The notes beneath the pieces are model-generated. The model was not told the DNA's origin, searched no databases, and saw only the letters and a list, made by a program, of their open reading frames with translations. Positions 50,223 to 55,013 of a stretch of 55,013 nucleotides of DNA are shown here, piece after piece. The DNA comes from Candidatus Cloacimonadota bacterium (GTDB taxonomy: Bacteria; Cloacimonadota; Cloacimonadia; Cloacimonadales; TCS61): NCBI GenBank assembly GCA_018645365.1, contig JABGOP010000001.1:1-55013 (forward strand). The letters run 5' to 3'. Positions within the stretch are counted from its first letter, which is position 1, and every line of letters starts with the position of its first letter. The position numbers and the translations under genes were made by a program.

Positions 50223-52288
50223 TTTTTTAAACTTAATCTCCACTCAACATTATCTTTTGTTACAAAAATTTCCCTAAACCCTTTATTTTTATCCAAAACT
50301 ATTTTAGATTTAAGTTTCATCGATGAAATTTCGCCACGAATAGTGTAATCATTTTCCATTTTATAATTCCCCATTACGCCACCCAAATTATGTTTAAATG
50401 ACTTAATTAGCATCATTATCCAACCTTTTTTAGAAGAAAAAAGTTCGTCTGGCAATTCTTCTTTCCACAAAAGACCTTTTTCTTTAATGAGAGGCATTTT
50501 GGGTAAACCATAAAACAAATATTTAAGCAATCCGTCTCGTTTTCCATCGTAACTATAAAAAACAAATTTGCTGTTTTCTATCCCAAAAAACAGTCGGTCA
50601 TTCGTGTCTGTTTGGCTGAAAAAATAGGAACCATCAGTGAGCATCTTAATTTTAAATTCTATTTCACTAAATATTTCACCATTTTTTTGAACCTCATATA
50701 TGAAAGAATCATCGAGAATAAATTGCAATATTTTGTTATGTTTACGAGAAAAAGAAACCGGTTCAATTTTCATATTTATTTTCAAATCATTTTTCGTCAA
50801 TTCATTATTCTGCTTAATATTGCTGAAAAAAAATGGATAGGTTTCCGAACCTAATTTTGGTAAATATTGAATTTGCATATGAAGATGCGGTTGTGGTGAA
50901 TAGCCCGAATTTCCGCAATTTGCCAAAATAGTACCGTGTTTTACAAAATCGCCTACTTTTACTTTCAACGATTTGGTTTGAAGGTGTGAAATCTCTACAT
51001 AATAGCCAAACTCAGAATAAATGATGATATAATTTCCCCAATTATTTTTGCGGTCAACTGTGCCAATTGCATTATCCCGCAACGAATCGGAAGCCTCGAC
51101 AATCACACCGTTTATGGGTGATAAAATTGGTTTTCCATAACAATAATAATCTGCTAATTTGATACCTTTTTCAGAAAAAGTTTTGTCATCATCATCTGTT
51201 ATGACAAAATCATAAGCATATTTCCAATGACCTTTATGCGTCCATTTATCATCAAATCCCTGATAAACAGTCCATTTTCCAGAAAAAGGGAGAAATGGTT
51301 GTGGTGTGAAATAATCGAATCTACGCGAAAAATTCAAATAATTGGCAAGAGATTCTTCTGGTGATTCCTTGATGAAATTATTCACTTTCGGATAACCTAC
51401 ATTGCGGAGAACATAGACAAAAAGCAGTACTACTAAGTTAAATGGTAATGTGAAAATTGGAATGCCAAAAGTTGACCAAAATACAGAAACAGCATCAAGA
51501 ATAAAAACTGAAATTATTACACCAGTTAATGCCAAAATGTAGCTTCGTTTTGATGGAATCAGAAAAATTCCACCGAGTGCAATTCCAATTAAAATAAAAT
51601 TGAAAGATGATATATCTGAAATTGCTTGACTGTAGCTACCTTTCAAAAGTGCAAAAATAGAAATTCCTACAAAATAAGAAACAACTGAAAGCAAAAAAAT
51701 GATACGAGAATAGAGTAAAATTGCCACAATTACCACAATTCCAATAATGTCGTACGGAGAAAAAAGCAAGACCCCAAAACTACTGAAAAATCCGTGTAAA
51801 ACAGGTGGTAAGCTTGCAATATTTAACACATCTTTTGAGTAAGAAGCATCTACAAAAAGGGCGCTGTATTTTACCGCAGCAAGGTAAATAATCGAGCTAA
51901 CTATCGTAAAAGGAATGTTCAAAACAGGAAGCCGCAAATAATAATTGAATAGCGTAAATAAAGTATAGCTAAGCAACACCGTCAAAATTGATGCACCAAT
52001 TGTGAGAAAAATAGAAAGTGGCGTTATCCTGAATAGATATCCAATGGCAAAGCCGACTAACAGTGAATTGTAGGTGTAAACAGTATGAACAACATCTTCC
52101 TTTTTTATACCAATAAAGCGAGCAAAAGCAAAAGTTGTTAACCAAGCGATCACTCCCAAAATAGCTATATTTATGTTGAATAAAGTGCAAAGTAGGAGCA
52201 AAGCTCCCACGATGCGACTTTTCATAAAAAGCAAAGTCGAATAACTGTGTAATAAATTATCCGTAAAATGCAAAAGATGTTTTTTCAA
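50219..52288 (-). CDS. Urea-transporter-like membrane domain fused to M23 peptidase
   Basis: 689 residues. Residues ~20-300 contain about ten membrane helices of the urea transporter (UT) type, with YNSLLVGFAIGY and TLPFN as family marks. Residues ~330-470 are an M23/LytM domain with HKGHWKYAYDFVI (HxxxxxD), YYVEISHLQTKSLKVKVGDF, ANCGNSGYSPQPHLHMQIQY; zinc ligands and the HLH motif are complete, so it is probably an active peptidase outside the membrane. A C-terminal beta-rich region (~490-689) is unknown. It may combine solute passage with peptidoglycan cleavage. It is first in an operon with an envelope protein and a TPR protein. Confidence 0.85.
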   Translation of the reverse strand: MKKHLLHFTDNLLHSYSTLLFMKSRIVGALLLLCTLFNINIAILGVIAWLTTFAFARFIGIKKEDVVHTVYTYNSLLVGFAIGYLFRITPLSIFLTIGASILTVLLSYTLFTLFNYYLRLPVLNIPFTIVSSIIYLAAVKYSALFVDASYSKDVLNIASLPPVLHGFFSSFGVLLFSPYDIIGIVVIVAILLYSRIIFLLSVVSYFVGISIFALLKGSYSQAISDISSFNFILIGIALGGIFLIPSKRSYILALTGVIISVFILDAVSVFWSTFGIPIFTLPFNLVVLLFVYVLRNVGYPKVNNFIKESPEESLANYLNFSRRFDYFTPQPFLPFSGKWTVYQGFDDKWTHKGHWKYAYDFVITDDDDKTFSEKGIKLADYYCYGKPILSPINGVIVEASDSLRDNAIGTVDRKNNWGNYIIIYSEFGYYVEISHLQTKSLKVKVGDFVKHGTILANCGNSGYSPQPHLHMQIQYLPKLGSETYPFFFSNIKQNNELTKNDLKINMKIEPVSFSRKHNKILQFILDDSFIYEVQKNGEIFSEIEFKIKMLTDGSYFFSQTDTNDRLFFGIENSKFVFYSYDGKRDGLLKYLFYGLPKMPLIKEKGLLWKEELPDELFSSKKGWIMMLIKSFKHNLGGVMGNYKMENDYTIRGEISSMKLKSKIVLDKNKGFREIFVTKDNVEWRLSLKK

Positions 52289-52306
52289 AAATTACTCCTA
52301 ATTTTA

Positions 52307-53662
52307 TTACAATTCAAATTTTTTCAGTTTTTCTGGTAATCTTTCTGGACCGACCACATCTTCTAAGTTTTCGGCACGACGAATAATCTCGATATCACCA
52401 TTATCCATAATCATCGCTACGGCTGGGCGATAGCGAATAAACTGCATCCATTGCGTTACATTATAAGCCGCCATTGGCGAAAGAATTAAGCGAGTTCCGC
52501 GTGAAAGTGGTGGTAAGGAAGCATTTTCCAAAACTACATCAATGTTCATACAAAGTGGACCGTAAACAATACAATTTTCGTAAGAACCTTCAATCGGGCG
52601 ATCGACTTCAACCTTGTAATTATACCAAGTTGAAGTGTATAAATAATTCACACCAGCATCAATGATGTAACTTTTAAGCCCACTGGGAAGACGCTTTATC
52701 GCATCAACTGTAGTTACGAGGTAACCTGCTTCATCAATGAGACCACGACCTGTTTCCATATAAACCGTTGGATATTCGTCAGGAGAAAGTTCAGAAAGAA
52801 GAGTATTGGAAATTGCGGCTATAAAATCTGAAAGTGGTGGAACTGATACTTCTGGTGGCAAATATGTTCCCTTTAATTTGTTACGAGATGGGAAACCACC
52901 GCCAAAATCGAGAGATTCAATTGTCATATCAAATTCGCGTTCGACAATACGCATAAAGTCAATCATCACTTTCACTTGTGCAGCATAAGCCTTTGGTTCC
53001 AACATAAAAGTACCAATGTGAGAATGAAGCCCTGTCAAATTGAGCCATTCACTTTTATGGATGCGTTTTGCCGCATCGTAAGCATTGCGATTTTCATAAT
53101 TAAAACCGAAGCGAGACCATTGTGGGTAAACACCTGTGTCCATATTTAGTCGAATACCAACATCCACAATTTGCCCCATCTCTTTTGCCACTCTTTCTGC
53201 TTTGAAGATTTCATCAAAATTATCTAAATTGACGATTGCACCTTCTTCGAATGCAACTTTTAGTGCTTCTTCAGGTTTGAAGGGACCGTTAAAAATAATT
53301 TTATTTCCCGGCACTCCGAGACGGCGTGCTTTCTGATATTCAAATTCGGAAACTACTTCTGCAATGGAGCCTTCTTGATGATAAACCGCACAAATTGCGT
53401 CAAGATAGTTTGTTTTATATGACCACGAAAATTGCACTTTTGGGTAACGACTACTAAAGTCACGGTAAACTTCGCGATATTTTTCGCGAATTGCTTTTTC
53501 ATCGATAACAAAAACGGGCGAACCACATTTTTCCACAATTGCATCTATCTTTGCACCAGCAATTTCATCGCGATAATTTTTCTGATAAAATGAACCAAAT
53601 TTATTCATATTTCCAGCAGTTTGTTTTTTTATAAATGGTTTTATATACTCTTTTTTACTCAT
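52307..53662 (-). CDS. PLP-dependent decarboxylase (DapDC/LysA-like)
   Basis: 451 residues of the fold-type III group (Orn/DAP/Arg decarboxylase 2). The PLP lysine is Lys83 in SWSYKTNY. HSHIGTF, FGGGFPSR, ETGRGLIDEAG and DAGVNYLYTSTWYN form the PLP and substrate site. YGPLCMNIDV corresponds to the CExxD region of the partner subunit. It differs from true LysA enough that the substrate is uncertain. The ATG overlaps the ATP-grasp stop (ATGA), so translation is coupled, and the two enzymes probably act on the same molecule. Confidence 0.85.
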   Translation of the reverse strand: MSKKEYIKPFIKKQTAGNMNKFGSFYQKNYRDEIAGAKIDAIVEKCGSPVFVIDEKAIREKYREVYRDFSSRYPKVQFSWSYKTNYLDAICAVYHQEGSIAEVVSEFEYQKARRLGVPGNKIIFNGPFKPEEALKVAFEEGAIVNLDNFDEIFKAERVAKEMGQIVDVGIRLNMDTGVYPQWSRFGFNYENRNAYDAAKRIHKSEWLNLTGLHSHIGTFMLEPKAYAAQVKVMIDFMRIVEREFDMTIESLDFGGGFPSRNKLKGTYLPPEVSVPPLSDFIAAISNTLLSELSPDEYPTVYMETGRGLIDEAGYLVTTVDAIKRLPSGLKSYIIDAGVNYLYTSTWYNYKVEVDRPIEGSYENCIVYGPLCMNIDVVLENASLPPLSRGTRLILSPMAAYNVTQWMQFIRYRPAVAMIMDNGDIEIIRRAENLEDVVGPERLPEKLKKFEL

Positions 53663-54714
53663 TTTTTACTCCTATTTTCCAATTCTCCATTGGTCGTTAT
53701 TTTTTCAAATTCGCTAATATCTTTTACCAATTCGGCAGTGTAACGAATCATCATTTTTCCACTTTCGTAGTCAGAATGACTTTCATGGTCTAAATTTAGA
53801 AGAAATTTTACCATTCGTTCTGGTAAGTTAATTCCACAGCCTGATGCCATATAAATCCATGCTGGGAAGCGCGGATTTATCTCCAAAAGATAGATGTCGC
53901 CTGTCCTGTTTTCGATTAAAGCTTCAAATTCTAATCCACCACGCCACTGTAATTTTGCAATCATTCTTTTCGTCGCATCTATCAGCTCATCATTGTGGAT
54001 GCTTACGGCATTCCAAACTTTGCCAAGTGAAGTAGTCGTCATTTTACGAATTGCAAAAATCCCCAAATCTTCGCCATTTCCAGAACCACAACCAATCACA
54101 TCAAATTCTTCGCCATAAATAAATTTTTGTACGATAATCGGATAACCCCATTTATTGGCAATTTTAGAAAAATGTAACTCTGCCTCAACGAGATTATTTG
54201 CTTTGAAAGCTTCATAAAATGGACCTTTTACCATACACGGATAACCCACGATATTGAGTGCCGCAAGTAAATCTGGATATGATGTGCAAGCGATGTACGC
54301 TGGATTTTTCACACCAATCTCTTCCGCCAATTTTTCCAATTCAGTTTTATTGCGAAGCTTGAACATCTCTTTAGTCGGAATGAGCATCTTAATTCCCATT
54401 TTAGCGAGGTCTTTTTCAATATCCATATAAATTGGAAGTTCCGCATCTAACGCTGAAATAACCACATCAAGCTTCTCAATAGAATGAATGTACGCAATGC
54501 GTTTAATAAAAGATTCGCGTTCTCCAGATGGATAAGGCATTATGTAAGATTTGTCAATTACATCGTCCATGTAAATACCCGGTTCTAATGCATCATACGC
54601 CAAACCAATAGTACGAACATCTAGTCCGCTCTCTTTTAGAGATTTAGCAATACCAGTTCCTGGTCCAGGATTATCAATCGCGTTAATACCGCTAATTGCA
54701 ACTGTAATTTTCAT
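53659..54714 (-). CDS. ATP-grasp ligase (carbamoyl-phosphate-synthase-like)
   Basis: 351 residues. Rossmann-like N-terminus (VAISGINAIDNPGPGTGIAKSL), then the ATP-grasp domain: PCMVKGPFYEAFKANN, YPIIVQKFIYGEEFDVIG, GGLEFEALI and LLEINPRFPAW, the last being the Mg-binding E-x-N motif. ATP-grasp enzymes join a carboxylate to an amine or thiol through an acyl phosphate. It lies 3 nt after the PqqD-like gene and overlaps the decarboxylase gene, giving a three-gene set. The substrate is unknown. Confidence 0.87.
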   Translation of the reverse strand: MKITVAISGINAIDNPGPGTGIAKSLKESGLDVRTIGLAYDALEPGIYMDDVIDKSYIMPYPSGERESFIKRIAYIHSIEKLDVVISALDAELPIYMDIEKDLAKMGIKMLIPTKEMFKLRNKTELEKLAEEIGVKNPAYIACTSYPDLLAALNIVGYPCMVKGPFYEAFKANNLVEAELHFSKIANKWGYPIIVQKFIYGEEFDVIGCGSGNGEDLGIFAIRKMTTTSLGKVWNAVSIHNDELIDATKRMIAKLQWRGGLEFEALIENRTGDIYLLEINPRFPAWIYMASGCGINLPERMVKFLLNLDHESHSDYESGKMMIRYTAELVKDISEFEKITTNGELENRSKK

Positions 54715-54717
54715 AAT

Positions 54718-54960
54718 CTACACCAAACTAAAATTTTTGAGATTGTGAATAAAATCCATTAAATCCACATCAAGTTCATTTTCGTTAACACTATAAATTT
54801 CAGCAAGTTCGTCGAGAATATCTTCATTTTCTTTGTTTTCTTTGAGCAAATTAATAATTTTAATACCTATTTCATTTGTGGTAAAACTGTGTCCCGTAAT
54901 GGGGTCAAAGATAAAACCATTGTCACTAATTGCTAATCTTGTTAACTTTTCTACATTCAT
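54718..54960 (-). CDS. PqqD-like protein
   Basis: 80 residues: LTRLAISDNGFIFDPITGHSFTTNEIGIKIINLL then an acidic helical part (ILDELAEIYSVNENELDVDLMDFI). This matches PqqD/HPr-rel-A-type proteins, winged-helix domains that hold peptides or carrier segments for modifying enzymes in RiPP pathways. RBS GAGAGGAAAG. It lies 10 nt after the end of a T9SS cargo gene and 3 nt before the ATP-grasp gene. Confidence 0.75.
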   Translation of the reverse strand: MNVEKLTRLAISDNGFIFDPITGHSFTTNEIGIKIINLLKENKENEDILDELAEIYSVNENELDVDLMDFIHNLKNFSLV

Positions 54961-54970
54961 ACTTTCCTCT

Positions 54971-55013
54971 CTATTTTAGCAGTATCATTTTTTGAACTGC
55001 ATCGTTTTTGAAC
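54971..55013 (-). CDS. 3' end of a T9SS cargo gene (partial)
   Basis: The last 13 codons before a TAG read FKNDAVQKMILLK, the usual end of the T9SS sorting domain (compare KKMILLK in the C25 peptidase). The rest of the gene is outside the window. It lies 10 nt upstream of the PqqD-like gene, so cotranscription is likely. Confidence 0.7.
   Translation of the reverse strand, partial: FKNDAVQKMILLK

Overview
The window is AT-rich, compactly coded DNA from an anaerobic, Gram-negative member of the Bacteroidota/FCB assemblage; a Cloacimonadota-like lineage fits best. Several secreted proteins end in the type IX secretion (T9SS) C-terminal sorting domain (PNPF...G.YFY/L..KKMLLIK). There are PorV/PorQ-like outer-membrane proteins. 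The redox genes are oxygen-independent (hybrid cluster protein, NuoE/NuoF-type flavoproteins, flavodoxin-like and NapH-like ferredoxin proteins). The taxonomic placement is inference from gene content.

Layout. 1-3555 (+): two T9SS cargo genes, an M23 peptidase (5' end outside the window) and a C25 gingipain-family peptidase. 3673-7332: a small membrane protein, a beta-lactamase-family lipoprotein, a flavodoxin-like reductase (-), a 600-nt gene-poor stretch with a candidate structured RNA, and a collagen-like lipoprotein. 12720-7451 (-): a tightly overlapping five-gene restriction/defence-type operon. It encodes a paraMORC-like GHKL ATPase, a soluble histidine-kinase-like ATPase, a receiver-domain protein, an HNH nuclease and an adenine-N6 methylase. 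The two ATPase genes overlap at a possible -1 frameshift site. 12957-13982: a 5'-truncated T9SS gene abutting ten 21-bp tandem repeats.

19740-13983 (-): two transcription units that share a palindromic operator. Cupin, DUF1858-like/solute-binding-like protein, HypB/CobW-like GTPase, DUF1858-like/ABC ATPase and zinc ribbon form the first; an Rrf2 regulator and hybrid cluster protein form the second. This looks like a nitrosative or redox stress regulon with an unexplained cytoplasmic metal or cofactor module. 19898-33966 (+): an envelope operon with an outer-membrane barrel, a 3,140-residue repeat protein, a PorV/PorQ-like protein, an amidohydrolase and a NapH-like ferredoxin protein. 34034-36887: bS20, FtsY, a small membrane protein, a VF530-family protein and endonuclease IV (-).

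42498-36951 (-): a NuoE/NuoF/NuoG-like electron-transfer operon whose large subunit carries an inserted GltD/NfnB-type flavin module. 46415-42579 (-): a DUF5916 outer-membrane protein and a split multi-TM plus PAS/HD-GYP signalling pair. 46831-48457: a small exported protein with three Cys-GDFKPRP motifs, divergent from an XRE regulator, then an unknown protein. 52288-48454 (-): a urea-transporter/M23 fusion, an envelope protein and a TPR protein. 55013-52307 (-): the last codons of another T9SS cargo gene, followed by PqqD-like, ATP-grasp and PLP-decarboxylase genes.

The two best candidates for an undescribed system are the phosphorelay-like paraMORC restriction operon and the Rrf2-linked cupin/GTPase/permease-less ABC cluster. 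A ~100-nt leader element repeated at unrelated genes, a multi-stem RNA with a terminator, and the PqqD/ATP-grasp/decarboxylase set also merit attention.
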